Below are positions 10,001-17,745 of a DNA stretch of 18,082 bases, in pieces. The DNA is from Zygnema cylindricum (lineage: Eukaryota; Streptophyta; Zygnematophyceae; Zygnematales; Zygnemataceae): NCBI GenBank assembly GCA_037447655.1, contig JBBHKE010001974.1, positions 1 through 18,082 of the forward strand, read 5' to 3'. The position numbers and the translations under genes are program-made. The number at the start of each line of letters is the position of its first letter. Positions within the stretch are counted from its first letter, which is position 1. The notes under the pieces are model-generated. The model had not been told where the DNA came from. It worked only from the letters and a program-made list of their open reading frames with translations, and made no database searches.

Positions 10001-10045
10001 CATGGATTTGTGCCAGTATGGTCACCTACTCTAAACAATCTTTGA
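3700..10045 (+). CDS. DUF1853-family protein, four exons, one frameshift
   Basis: Exons 3700-4052, 6306-6366, 7217-7352 and 7978-10045 join through GT-AG introns in matching phases. They give 872 codons if one missing base near 8858 is allowed. Blocks I recognise as DUF1853-type are: LTRDIAFVLFCPELL (about 119-133); RLGDHFADCVEF (182-193); GEFDLLF (342-348) with HHWELTVKF (391-399); WFLGPHLGESLLNR (464-477); RLRRQLKLADTPLG (480-493); LLEGYLFYEYP (624-634); NPDHWSGWW (693-701); RWYVIPKLEWLSP (718-730); and RGFLVEATWPD near 842-852. Bacterial members are roughly 300 aa. The extra length is charged, low-complexity inserts and a leader. Residues 1-47 have many Arg and Ser and no acidic residues, which suggests an organelle presequence. 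The ATG at 3700 follows an in-frame TGA at 3685. The GEFD...WELxVK arrangement hints at a nuclease-like fold, but function is unknown. The frameshift may be a sequence error or a real lesion. Confidence 0.75.
4361..4510. repeat. Cluster of ATCGG/GATATC-type short palindromes
   Basis: Repeated, mutually complementary phrases such as CGATATATCGGCGATATC, GCGATATATCGGCCATATCG and TGATGATATCATTC are packed in about 150 bp. The same vocabulary recurs at 15690-15735 and 16385-16555. It is possibly a degenerate palindromic repeat element. No clean boundaries are visible. Confidence 0.45.
4646..4718 (+). tRNA. tRNA-Ala (anticodon CGC)
   Basis: All arms of this 73-nt cloverleaf pair. The acceptor is GGGGATG/CATCTCC with the G3-U70 wobble that identifies alanine tRNAs. 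The D arm is GCTC...GAGC, the anticodon arm CTCGC-TTCGCAT-GCGAG (anticodon CGC, reading GCG), and the T arm CGGGG-ATCGATA-CCCCG, with discriminator A. It has no intron and no encoded CCA. It is the first of three units of a tandem array in intron 1, on the same strand as the host gene. No run of four T follows immediately, so the termination point is unclear. It appears functional. Confidence 0.95.
4719..4920 (+). repeat. Array spacer 1, with a small internal duplication
   Basis: This spacer aligns with the DNA following the second tRNA unit (5516-5571 plus 5759-5864). The shared words are CGCAGCGAT.ATACCG, AAGTA and AGCC.GTTTATATA, ending at the next GGGGATG. Near 4768 a second GCATCTCCATT (a tRNA-Ala 3' end) followed by TTTAAATTATTCGGAGCGATAA-like sequence repeats the start of the spacer. 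This suggests a further, mostly lost unit. Confidence 0.65.
4921..5515 (+). pseudogene. tRNA-Ala (AGC) pseudogene split by element F
   Basis: The 5' part is 4921-4949 and the 3' part 5472-5515. Removing the element and one TA leaves exactly 73 nt, the family length, aligned base for base with the intact copies. The anticodon loop TTAGCAT (AGC) is retained. Changes include AGCTC to ACCTC in the D arm and C to A in the T stem, and the acceptor 3' strand reads CATTTAC. In the anticodon stem, C29 to A and G41 to T preserve a base pair, and only the pair next to the loop is broken. The gene is disrupted by the insertion. Confidence 0.9.
4950..5469 (+). mobile_element. Element F: long-class TA-flanked MITE inside a tRNA gene
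   Basis: This 520-bp element has perfect terminal inverted repeats of 22 bp (CACCGTGAATCGCTATTAGC and two more bases), with TA at 4948-4949 and 5470-5471. The right half is a diverged version of element B: GTACG...CTGAC...ACCGTAC core at 5281-5302, then CCATACTATTTA, then GGGTACCTCAATTAGCGACC. It has no open frame of interest. It sits in the anticodon stem of the second tRNA-Ala unit, same orientation as A, B and C. Confidence 0.9.
5572..5758 (+). mobile_element. Element E: short-class TA-flanked MITE
   Basis: At 187 bp, it has imperfect terminal inverted repeats sharing TCGTTATTAG, with TA at 5570-5571 and 5759-5760. Its interior, GCGTGGCAGATTGCAGTCCA then CGTCCTTGAATAATG, is the reverse complement of element D's interior. 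It interrupts the array spacer. The corresponding point in spacer 1 (CCCAAGTATTATTAGCCC) is uninterrupted and carries a single TA. Confidence 0.85.
5865..5937 (+). tRNA. tRNA-Ala (anticodon AGC)
   Basis: This 73-nt cloverleaf is identical to the copy at 4646-4718 except for one anticodon-loop base: TTAGCAT, anticodon AGC, normally modified to read GCU/GCC/GCA. It has G3-U70, intact D and T arms, and discriminator A. A TTTT occurs about 35 bp downstream. It is the third unit of the intronic array and appears functional. Confidence 0.95.
6306..6366 (+). CDS. DUF1853 gene exon 2
   Basis: This 61-nt exon follows GCTGGCAG and precedes GTCAGT. One base completes codon 118, then 20 codons beginning LTRDIAFVLFCPELL give the family's conserved N-terminal block (bacterial pattern VRDLAW.L.SP.LL). 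It ends on a codon boundary, matching exon 3. Confidence 0.75.
6367..7216 (+). other. Intron 2 of the DUF1853 gene
   Basis: This 850-bp intron runs GTCAGT to TTTTGGAAAG with a T-rich tract before the acceptor. It contains element G. A 93-codon frame at 6652-6933 has no recognisable domain and is taken as chance. Confidence 0.7.
6434..6654 (+). mobile_element. Element G: short-class MITE, worn left end
   Basis: The left end TGCCAGGAATCATTATTAGC aligns base for base with the family terminus and is preceded by TA (6432-6433). The right end ATAACGATTCACGGTG is well preserved but is followed by AA instead of TA. The interior shares CCACGTC and TTCTAAACTC with element E in the same order. It lies wholly within intron 2. 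Confidence 0.7.
7217..7352 (+). CDS. DUF1853 gene exon 3
   Basis: This 136-nt exon lies between GGAAAG and GTACGT. It reads LPIVDHSLFGIGPSCHQNFL and on to a Leu, with the last base starting a Gly codon completed in exon 4. The junction RL-GDHF recreates the family's RLG..FE-type block, which strongly supports the splice choice. Confidence 0.75.
7353..7977 (+). other. Intron 3 of the DUF1853 gene
   Basis: This 625-bp intron runs GTACGTTGTG to GTGTTTTGCAG. The 93-codon frame inside it (7674-7955) has no recognised domain and is not needed for the protein. It could be an alternative exon but nothing supports that. Confidence 0.7.
7978..10045 (+). CDS. DUF1853 gene exon 4 (terminal, frameshifted)
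   Basis: This exon carries most of the family blocks. Frame 1 is open from 7978 to a stop at 8868-8870, and the C-terminal half continues in the next frame to TGA at 10043-10045. The two parts meet at AACAGAAGGAACG (8853-8865), where one extra A would join ...SLLNR to KERLRRQ... without loss. Inserts near residues 200-340, 407-460 and 500-620 are acidic or charged. An open frame from 8816 partly reads the wrong register and is not an independent start. Confidence 0.75.
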
Positions 10046-10521
10046 TAAGTAGATAGGTCTCTTTAGGTCTTTAGGTCAATCTTTTCTTATAAAACAATTT
10101 AGTTTTATTGTGTCTAGTTTTGTTGTATCGACTGTACTAGTTTATGTCCTCGAGAAAAAATGTGAGTCAAGTACGTAACAACAAATTGAAAGGTATAGGA
10201 TGATGTGAAAAAGTAGGAACGGTTGGTTTATCCATCTTTGGATAATGCTTGTACACATTTTTTTTCTTTTGTTGTTAGGCTCTTTGTACCGTTTGTATAT
10301 TTGCAAAGCGGAAATTTCTTGTTCATACCCAACAGTATATCTTTATAAGTCTGGGGTTCTTTTTCCCAACTAGAAAAGAGAGTACAAGATGTTCAGTGTG
10401 TATGTATGTACTATGTATGGATGTATGTAAGGATGCAAGAATGATGGGTAGGGACAATGAAGGATGGAGACAAATAAGTTGCTTTGGATCTCGTATGCAT
10501 GTGTGAGCAACTATGCTCCTG
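10046..10521 (+). other. 3' flank of the DUF1853 gene
   Basis: No gene is seen. The stop codon is followed by AT-rich DNA that should hold the 3' UTR and polyadenylation site, but no unambiguous signal stands out. A GTATGTAT-type simple repeat lies around 10400-10433. Confidence 0.45.
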
Positions 10522-12803
10522 TTTCTTCCCCCCTCCCCTTCCCTTACCTCCCTTCCATCCACTAACTTTCCCTCCCTTCCATCCACTACCTTTCCCTCCC
10601 TTCCCGTCCCTACCTCCCACTCTCTCACCCCATCCTCCTCCCCTACCCGCTTCCTTCCCTCGTCTCTCCCTCCCTCACTCCCCTCCCTCACTCCCCTCCC
10701 TCACTCCCCTCCTTCCCTCCTCGTCCCTCCTCCGTCCTCGTCTACCTCACTCCGTCCCCGTCTCCCTCCCTCCGTCCTCGTCTCCCTCCCTCCGTCCTCG
10801 ACCCTCCCTCCTCCCTCGTCCCTCCCTCCTCCCTCGTCCCTCCCTCCTCCCTCCCTCCTCCCTAGTCCCTCCCTCCCTCCCTCCCTCGTCCCTCGTCCCT
10901 CCCTCCTCCCTCGTCCCTCCCTCCTCCCTCCCTCCCTCCTCCCTCCCTCCCTCCCTCATCCCTCGTCCCTCCCTCCTCCCTCGTCCCTCCCTCCTCCCTC
11001 GTCCCTCCCTCATCCCTCGTCCCTCCCTCCTCCCTCGTCCCTCCCTCCTCCCTCGTCCCTCCCTCATCCCTCGTCCCTCCCTCCTCCCTCCCTCCTCCCT
11101 GGTCCCTCCATCCTCCCTCCCTCCTCCCTGGTCCCTTCCCTCCCTCCTCCCTCGTCCCTCGTCCCTCCCTCGTCCCTCCCTCCTCCCTCCCTCCTCCCTG
11201 GTCCCTCCCTCTTCCCTCCCTCCTCCCTCCTCCCTGGTCCCTCCCTCCCTCCTCCCTCCTCCTCGTCCCTCCCTCCTCCCTCGTCCCTCCCTCCTCCCTC
11301 CCTCGTCCCTCCCTCCTCCCTCCCTCGTCCCTCCCTCCTCCCTCCCTCCCTCCCTCGTCCCTCCCTCCTCCCTCATCCCTCCCTCCTCCCTCCCTCCCTC
11401 CCTCGTCCCTCCCTCCTCCCTCGTCCCTCGTCCCTCCCTCCTCCCTCGTCCCTCCCTCCTCCCTCCTCCCTCCTCCCTCCCTCCTCCCTCCTCCCTCGTC
11501 CCTCACTCCTCCCTCCTCCCTCGTCCCTCCCTCCTCCCTCCTCCCTCGTCCCTCCCTCCTCCCTCGTCCCTCGTCCCTCCCTCCTCCCTCGTCCCTCCCT
11601 CCTCCCTCGTCCCTCCCTCCTCCCTCGTCCCTCCCTCCTCCCTCGTCCCTCCCTCCTCCCTCGTCCCTCCCTCCTCCCTCCTCCCTCGTCCCTCCCTCCT
11701 CCCTCCTCCCTCGTCCCTCCCTCCTCCCTCGTCCCTCCCTCCTCCATCGTCCCCCCCTCATCCCTCGTCCCTCCCTCTTCCCTCGTCCCTCCCTCCTCCT
11801 CGTCCCTCCCTCCTCCCTCGTCCCTCCCTCATCCCTCGTCCCTCCCTCCTCCCTCGTCCCTCCCTCCTCCCTCGTCCCTCCCTCATCCCTCGTCCCTCCC
11901 TCCTCCCTCCCTCCTCCCTGGTCCCTCCATCCTCCCTCCCTCCTCCCTGGTCCCTTCCCTCCCTCCTCCCTCGTCCCTCGTCCCTCCCTCGTCCCTCCCT
12001 CCTCCCTCCCTCCTCCCTGGTCCCCTCCCTCTTCCCTCCCTCCTCCCTCCTCCCTGGTCCCTCCCTCCCTCCTCCCTCCTCCCTCGTCCCTCCCTCCTCC
12101 CTCGTCCCTCCCTCCTCCCTCCCTCGTCCCTCCCTCCTCCCTCCCTCGTCCCTCCCTCCTCCCTCCCTCCCTCCCTCGTCCCTCCCTCCTCCCTCATCCC
12201 TCCCTCCTCCCTCCCTCCTCCCTCGTCCCTCCCTCCTCCCCTCGTCCCTCCCTCCTCCCTCGTCCCTCCCTCCTCCCTCGTCCCTCGTCCCTCCCTCCTC
12301 CCTCGTCCCTCCCTCCTCCCTCCTCCCTCCTCCCTCGTCCCTCCCTCCTCCCTCCTCCCTCGTCCCTCACTCCTCCCTCCTCCCTCGTCCCTCCCTCCTC
12401 CCTCCTCCTCCCTCCTCCCTCGTCCCTCCCTCCTCCCTCGTCCCTCCCTCCTCCCTCGTCCCTCCCTCCTCCCTCGTCCCTCCCTCCTCCCTCGTCCCTC
12501 CCTCCTCCCTCGTCCCTCCCTCCTCCCTCCTCCCTCGTCCCTCCCTCCTCCCTCGTCCCTCCCTCCTCCCTCGTCCCTCCCTCCTCCATCGTCCCCCCCC
12601 TCATCCCTCGTCCCTCCCTCTTCCCTCGTCCCTCCCTCCTCCCTCGTCCCTCCCTCCTCCCTCGTCCCTCCCTCCTCCCTCGTCCCTCCCTCCTCCCTCG
12701 TCCCTCCCTCCTCTCTCCCCCCTCCCCCCCCCCCTCCGTCCTCGTCCCTCCCTCCTCTCTCCCCCCTCCCCCCCCCCTCCGTCCTCGTCCCCTCCCTCCT
12801 TTC
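10522..12803. repeat. Polypyrimidine satellite, 18-bp-type unit, about 2.3 kb
   Basis: The plus strand is almost only C and T. The dominant unit is the 18-mer CCCTCCCTCCTCCCTCGT, with variants where CGT becomes CAT, CTT or GGT or where subunits drop out. The leading part (10522-10800) has less regular units such as TTCCATCCACTA... repeated twice. The trailing part has a duplicated block with runs of C (about 12710-12790). The minus strand is a G-rich purine tract with many GGGAGGGAGGAGGG blocks. The stop-free frames across it follow from the near absence of A (plus) and T (minus). Confidence 0.95.
10950..12615. repeat. Higher-order duplication within the pyrimidine satellite
   Basis: Rare variants recur in the same order in two consecutive blocks. 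GGTCCCTCCATCC occurs at 11101 and 11920. GG before TCCC...CTCTTCC occurs at 11200 and 12019. TCACTCCTCC occurs near 11505 and 12369. CCATCGTCCCCCC occurs near 11745 and 12587. Spacing grows from 819 to about 864 and then 842, as expected for a block duplication followed by gain and loss of single units. Confidence 0.8.
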
Positions 12804-12975
12804 CGCTTTGCCCTCGATTTCTTTTTCCGTGAGATGAGGTCCTAAGCACAAGCAGTGACGACCTTTGTGTTGTTTCCTTGTGGTGGTTGGACTGTTTTTC
12901 TTCTAGTGTGGATACCTTTCTTCGACTTTCGCTCCACTGGCCAGGAATAATTTACTTGCTGTAAGATTGAATACC
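12804..12975. other. Unique spacer between the two satellites
   Basis: About 170 bp of mixed sequence with no gene or RNA seen. Confidence 0.5.
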
Positions 12976-13314
12976 ACAAGGGGGTCACAAGGGGGCAACA
13001 AGGGGGCCACAAGGGGGGCACAAGGGGGCCACAAGGGGGCCACAAGGGGGGCACAAGGGGGCCACAAGGGGGCCACAAGGGGGGCACAAGGGGGCAACAA
13101 GGGGGCCACAAGGGGGGCACAAGGGGGCCACAAGGGGGCCACAAGGGGGGCACAAGGGGGCCACAAGGGGGCCACAAGGGGGCCACAAGGGGGGCAAAGG
13201 GGGCAACAAGGGGGCCACAAGGGGGGCACAAGGGGGCCACAAGGGGGCCACAAGGGGGGCACAAGGGGGCCACAAGGGGGGCACAAGGGGGCCACAAGGG
13301 GGGCACAAGGGGGG
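12976..13314. repeat. G-rich minisatellite, 11-bp unit, about 31 copies
   Basis: Units are ACAAGGGGGCC, ACAAGGGGGGC or ACAAGGGGGCA. One unit near 13195 is shortened to AAAGGGGGCA. The variants often follow an A-A-B order, giving a 33-bp higher-order period, so frames through it read as 11-residue repeats. G-runs of 5-6 every 11 bp lie on the plus strand, opposite to the neighbouring satellite. I do not regard it as coding. Confidence 0.95.
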
Positions 13315-15026
13315 TTTTGGTCGGTGACGTCACACATATCATCCACTCTCTAGACCAAGATTGCGCGACTTATAAAAATATGTATATGAATAAATGAAAG
13401 CAAAAGAACAACAACAAAAAACCCACTCCATTCGAGTGCGTTCCTGTGTTAGGGTGCTCGTTAGACTCGAGTACTTTTGTGATCCGTATTCTCGATTCTG
13501 CACTTATCCCACATAGATCACCTCTCTCACCGTCTTGACTCTCAGGTAGTTTTTTGCTCATTGTTGAAGGTGTTTCATGCACTACCGCCCCTACCTCACT
13601 CGCACTTCCCCTCTCTCTTCTACACTTGTTTTTTTTCTGTTTTTGCCTTTGATGGTCACCACATGGACGTCCTCCACACTTTCTGGGTCGTGGGTTGTCG
13701 GTCTTTGGACCGTGAGTCTAACAAGCAGTATGGAGATTTTCTCCACCCTTATTACTCGAAGTATTATGCATGTCCAAGAATCAATCTCTTATAAGTTGTC
13801 GACTTTTTTTGACTTAAACCACCTCCTTTGGGTTCAGTTCGGCCTCCTTTATACAACTTTACAAGGCTATCTCATTTGCTCATGTGACCGTGTCCTTGGG
13901 TCCACTGGCGTTCATTTTTTTTTCGTTTCTCCCGTGTGGGAGAGTTAATTAAGACACATGACACTATTGCGACTTGTTTATGAGGGGAGGTGCCATGTTC
14001 GTCGAAAGGTTTCACATATTACTCCTCCGATTGATGTTGTTTTGTTTGATGGTGCCCGTAGTACTTTTGGTGACGTTGTTTTGTTGAACCCAAACTACCC
14101 TTGGCCCTAGGGGCTAGCCCGAGTCTTATGATAAATACCCCCCCTCGATGTCTAAGTGTCGTATGGATCGTCAACGTGTTTCCGAAGTCCCTCAAAGTGC
14201 AACGCCAAGCTTGGGCGGTTGTTCTTTAGTTATTTTGAATTTTGTAGTTTTTGGTTTGGATACACGCTATTTTTTGTTGTTCCCCTCTTTTGTTAACTTT
14301 TCGTGCGTTATTTTCTTACACATTGTTAGATTGCTTCCACCCACATTAAATTTTCGAATTTTCTTTTTTTTGCCTTTCACTTTCTTTTTTTAGGGTTTTT
14401 CATCGTGCTTCCTTACTTAACTTTTACTATTTGCATATTTTGAGTAAACAATATCGCTTTTACGACCTTGTGATAAGTACATACTAAATCAATTACAATG
14501 TATTTTCTTAACCAAATTGCTTTGGTGAACCGTTTGAGCAATTGAAAGGAATAAAAACATGATGTTTAACTACAAATAAATGACAACTTGGCAAATCAAA
14601 AAACAAGTGTAAACTAAAGGCTCAAATAAAAGATTTACGAAAAAATACAAAAAATCATCGCCTATTACAAGTGTTAATAGTTTTTTCTTGCCTTAACCTC
14701 ATCTTTTCCATGCACCTTGTTGAATTATTAATTTAGCGGTTGCGATGGAATGGTAATGGGATCATTTTTTTCATTAGAAGCCTTCAAATGTAGATTTGAC
14801 ACTAATGTGTGGAGGAAAACTTGATTTAAGTGGCGAAAAAAACATGAACGCTCATAGCGACACGCGGTTTACCAAATTACCAACCTTGCCTTTAACATAA
14901 CCTAACTCTACAACTTTACTGGCGGCTTGTACAACTTTTTCAACTTCCACCCTGTTGATTGAGGTCGGTGATTGTGGGTGTCAAGTGTTGGTTTTTGTCT
15001 TCAATGGAGTACCAGTGTACCATATT
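13315..15026. other. Long stretch without a supported gene
   Basis: Frames are short and none shows a domain I recognise. The phrase PPIDVVLFDGARSTFGDVVL can be read near 14024-14083 but stands alone between stops. A TGACGTCA palindrome lies at about 13324-13331, right after the minisatellite. A possible element end lies near 14869. Confidence 0.45.
14790..14869 (+). mobile_element. Possible worn right end of a TA-flanked MITE (H)
   Basis: AACGCTCATAGCGACACGCGG followed by TT and TA resembles element F's right terminus, with about four in five positions agreeing. No left terminus or clear interior similarity is found, so the start is arbitrary. This is a tentative call. Confidence 0.25.
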
Positions 15027-15061
15027 CTTTGTACCATAGTTCAAAAGTAGGTGAAAGTAGG

Positions 15062-15125
15062 CCCATACAATATGCCTATTGTATGTAAAACACAAAATAT
15101 GACCTTAAGACCCATATTGTATGGG
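15062..15125. repeat. Subterminal inverted repeat, 13 bp
   Basis: CCCATACAATATG (15062-15074) pairs perfectly with CATATTGTATGGG (15113-15125), leaving a 38-nt loop. It lies just inside the left end of the hAT-like element. Confidence 0.7.
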
Positions 15126-15761
15126 TCGCAAAATGAAAAAAAAAAGTAACAGGGTTGAGTTCAATAATGATCGACAGAGAATTAAACGATACGGCTAAAC
15201 TTTGAAAAACATTCGGACAAAAAAAAAATCTGTGAGTTGAGGTATTTTTCTTTAAACTGTCAGATTCGGACGATCGGACGGTCGCTGATCAAAGTAGCGA
15301 TCTGAAAAGATCACATGAAAAGTCCATAACACAACTTACGATAGGACTATCGGTCATATTAGAGTCTGCAATTTTGAAGGCCACACTAAATAAAGCCTCA
15401 AATTGACCAACCAGGCAGTATGGGACAATATAAACAAAATATTCCGCGTGTTTTTTTTTTCCGGGTTTTCTTTCCCGCTGAATTTTATCTTATGCCGTGT
15501 CAGTTCGCTAAAAAATTTCGTCCGGCGGCGTGCGCTGTACTATGATTATAGGTCAGATTCGTACGTTCGTACAAGAGTGCCCAACGCACACACATACAGT
15601 ATGCCTACTCTACGCGAGTTTTGTGCCAAGTTTTGTGCGCCTACTAAAGGCCTACCATAAAACTAGTGTTTTGTATCTGTAAAAAAAATATCACGATAAC
15701 ACCGATACCGATAGATATCGGTTATCAAAGGGTCAGAGGTCCTGATATATCTGTATTTTTT

Positions 15762-15808
15762 GTACTTTTTGTCCGGAGTACTTTTTGTCCGAAGTACTTT
15801 TTGTCCGG
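15762..15808. repeat. Three tandem 16-bp units
   Basis: The unit GTACTTTTTGTCCGGA is repeated three times with one substitution. The third unit ends one base short. It lies inside the hAT-like element, where short tandem subterminal motifs could be transposase sites, but it is far from either end. Confidence 0.8.
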
Positions 15809-16093
15809 TAAACTGAACGGTAAATGTACGGTTTTTTACGTTAAATGTACGGACTTTGACGAAAAAATACGTTGCACTTTGTATTACTTTCTGGTCGGTT
15901 AACTGAACATAAATTTTACGGGAACGTACGGCATTGTACCGACAAACTGATGATCATGGAACGAAAAAAGGACGGCGGACACAAAGTACAACGGACGCAA
16001 AAAAATATTCTGCGCGCACGCCAGAATCGAACGGACGACTTTCAATGAGAAAATACGAGCGGACGACCAGCGTGAGCGTCGGCATCCCAGAAT

Positions 16094-16124
16094 GGCTCTT
16101 TTGGCGGCTTATGCCAAAAAAGCC
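16094..16124. repeat. Hairpin, 12-bp stem
   Basis: GGCTCTTTTGGC pairs with GCCAAAAAAGCC across a 7-nt loop, with a single mismatch. It is in the GC-richer middle of the hAT-like element. Confidence 0.65.
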
Positions 16125-16384
16125 AACGGATTGACACGTGGCAGGTTTCCAGTGGATCCCAAGGAAGAAAGGGACAAAGCCATGGCGTCGAATGTGAAAG
16201 GGGAATCGTTTTAACTGGAGCCGTTCTAAAGTCGTACGTATCTTATGCCGGCTACTGTACCTTCGGCTTAAGCAAATGATTTGATTGGTAGGCACCTCAG
16301 TAGATAGGGGTTGTGAGTAGGGCGCGTTGGGGGAATAACACGTACAGTTGAGTGAACTGGCCGTAGATTTATCTGTACGGTCTG

Positions 16385-16555
16385 TACATATATCGCCGAT
16401 AGTTATCGATATCGGTGTTATCGTTGATAATAACCGATAAATATTGGTTATTTATCAAAGATATCACCGATAACAATATATCGTACCAATACATCGATTA
16501 TCGGCTACCCGAAAAAAGGCCCTTATCAGTTATCGTCAAATCCTTACCGATACAC
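16385..16555. repeat. Cluster of GATATCGGT/ATCGGTTAT palindromic motifs
   Basis: It is dense in ATCGATATCGGTGTTATC, AACCGATAAATATTGGTTAT and GATATCACCGATAAC. A smaller cluster at 15690-15735 (ATAACACCGATACCGATAGA) is roughly its inverse complement, so the pair may be nested inverted repeats of the element. Confidence 0.55.
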
Positions 16556-16596
16556 AACATTATTAAAAACGCCTACTTTTGAACTATGCTTTGTAC

Positions 16597-17668
16597 CATA
16601 TTCTTTGTACTCTATTATAGTTGCGCACAAGCTTGTTCACAACGATTAGTGCAATTGTACTAATCGCGACGAATTATACGTAACGAACACATTGAACCTT
16701 TTGAACAAATCGTTAAAAATTGTTAATGCATTTCCTTCCGTACTATTCCATACATGAAAAAGTATATATATACATATAGCGCAAGTTTTTCCCGTTAAGT
16801 GAGGTGTAAAATATTAAAATTGTTTAAATACATATCACACTCCATGTCGGTGTCGGTTTCCCTTTATCGATTGGTAGTGGAGTCGTCAAAATTATGCTAA
16901 GCCACCCATGTGGCTTACCTGGGTTTGAACGTCCTCAAAGGTAAACTTTTATCAAATTTCGTCTGCCTGAGCCTAGGGAGGCGACTTCCTTGCGGTTTCG
17001 TTTTCAATATTTCATGGTGGCTTCTTTCAAAAAAAATTGAAGAAGACGCCCGTACCAAATTTCAAACTTACCGCGCGAAATTAGTGTGACGTTCAACGTC
17101 TTTTTTCGAAAATGTCCGTACATTTTCGATGAAATAATGTACAAGTTCCGTGATATTAATGTTCAGTTCACTTAACAGCAAGCACCAATAACTACGACGT
17201 ATCTTTTCTTGGAATTCCGTACATACCCGAAAAAAAATGTACAGTTACCGTAATTTGTTTACAGGTTGCCGCAAATTTTCAGTTTCAGTTTACATAGACG
17301 TTTTCTTGCCATTTTTTCAAAAGTCACAAATAACACGTTTTAATCGGAAAAAAATTAAAAATCGCGCGATTTGAACAACTACGCGCACAAGTCATTGTGA
17401 GTTATTCGTATTTTTTTGACGATAAAAAGGCTTTGAGCGCTAAATGAAAATGTTTAAATGTCGGAACAGCCGCAACCCCATTTTGATGGTACAGTACACT
17501 GCGATTCGGTGGCATAGTCGGATGGAGTACGAAACCTTCATAAATTTGATCGTTATTATGCACGGTTTTTACCGTACATGACATAGCTAACTTTATTTAC
17601 GGGCATGTTTGAACTTCTAAAAGATAACAATAATTATAAATGTTTGTTCTTTTTAACCAATATCCGAT
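16597..17668. other. AT-rich stretch, no gene seen
   Basis: Only short open frames are present. A hairpin at 16643-16666 pairs CGATTAGT with ACTAATCG around an 8-nt loop. Nothing else is recognised. Confidence 0.5.
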
Positions 17669-17745
17669 GGCCTGTTAGCTCGGCTGGTTAGAGCGTGGTG
17701 CTGATAACGCCAAGGGGGTCACAGGTTCTATCCATGTACAAGCTA
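17669..17745 (+). pseudogene. Degenerate tRNA-Ile (anticodon GAU)
   Basis: The 5' half is a good nuclear tRNA-Ile: GGCCTGTTAGCTC, D loop GGCTGGTTA, anticodon arm TGGTG-CTGATAA-CGCCA. The anticodon is GAU where nuclear genes normally have AAU. The 3' half is damaged. The variable region is 8 nt (AGGGGGTC) instead of 5. The T loop is TTCTATC, spoiling the B box. The T stem ACAGG/CATGT has one mismatch, and the acceptor pairs 6 of 7 with a wobble. Total length is 77 nt. It is probably a pseudogene. Confidence 0.75.

Larger units (their letters stand above)
15035..16588. mobile_element. hAT-like non-autonomous element, 1554 bp
   Basis: The termini are perfect inverted repeats of 17 bp, CATAGTTCAAAAGTAGG, extending to 19 with one mismatch. 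They are flanked by the 8-bp direct repeat CTTTGTAC (15027-15034 and 16589-16596). Removing the element and one repeat leaves a clean tandem of CATATTCTTTGTAC at the target. An 8-bp duplication and short terminal repeats starting CA fit the hAT superfamily. No transposase is encoded, and the longest frame (minus strand, about 15954-16295) matches nothing I know. Internal features are listed separately. Confidence 0.7.

Noticed and set aside
10484-12837. Open frames of 782 and 774 codons (Pro/Ser/Leu repeat proteins) across the pyrimidine satellite
   Set aside because: The plus strand has almost no A, so stop codons cannot occur. Several frames on both strands are open at once, and there is no domain outside the repeat.
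12842-13353. Collagen-like or Pro/Cys-rich repeat proteins on both strands of the 11-bp minisatellite
   Set aside because: An 11-bp unit opens multiple frames on both strands. The flanking residues show no conserved domain and no splice or start context supports coding.
14024-14083. Retroelement-like phrase PPIDVVLFDGARSTFGDVVL
   Set aside because: It is isolated between stops, and no neighbouring retroelement motifs (protease, RT, integrase) are visible.
15954-16295. 113-codon minus-strand frame inside the hAT-like element
   Set aside because: It has no resemblance to hAT transposase or any family I know and is probably chance in the GC-richer middle.
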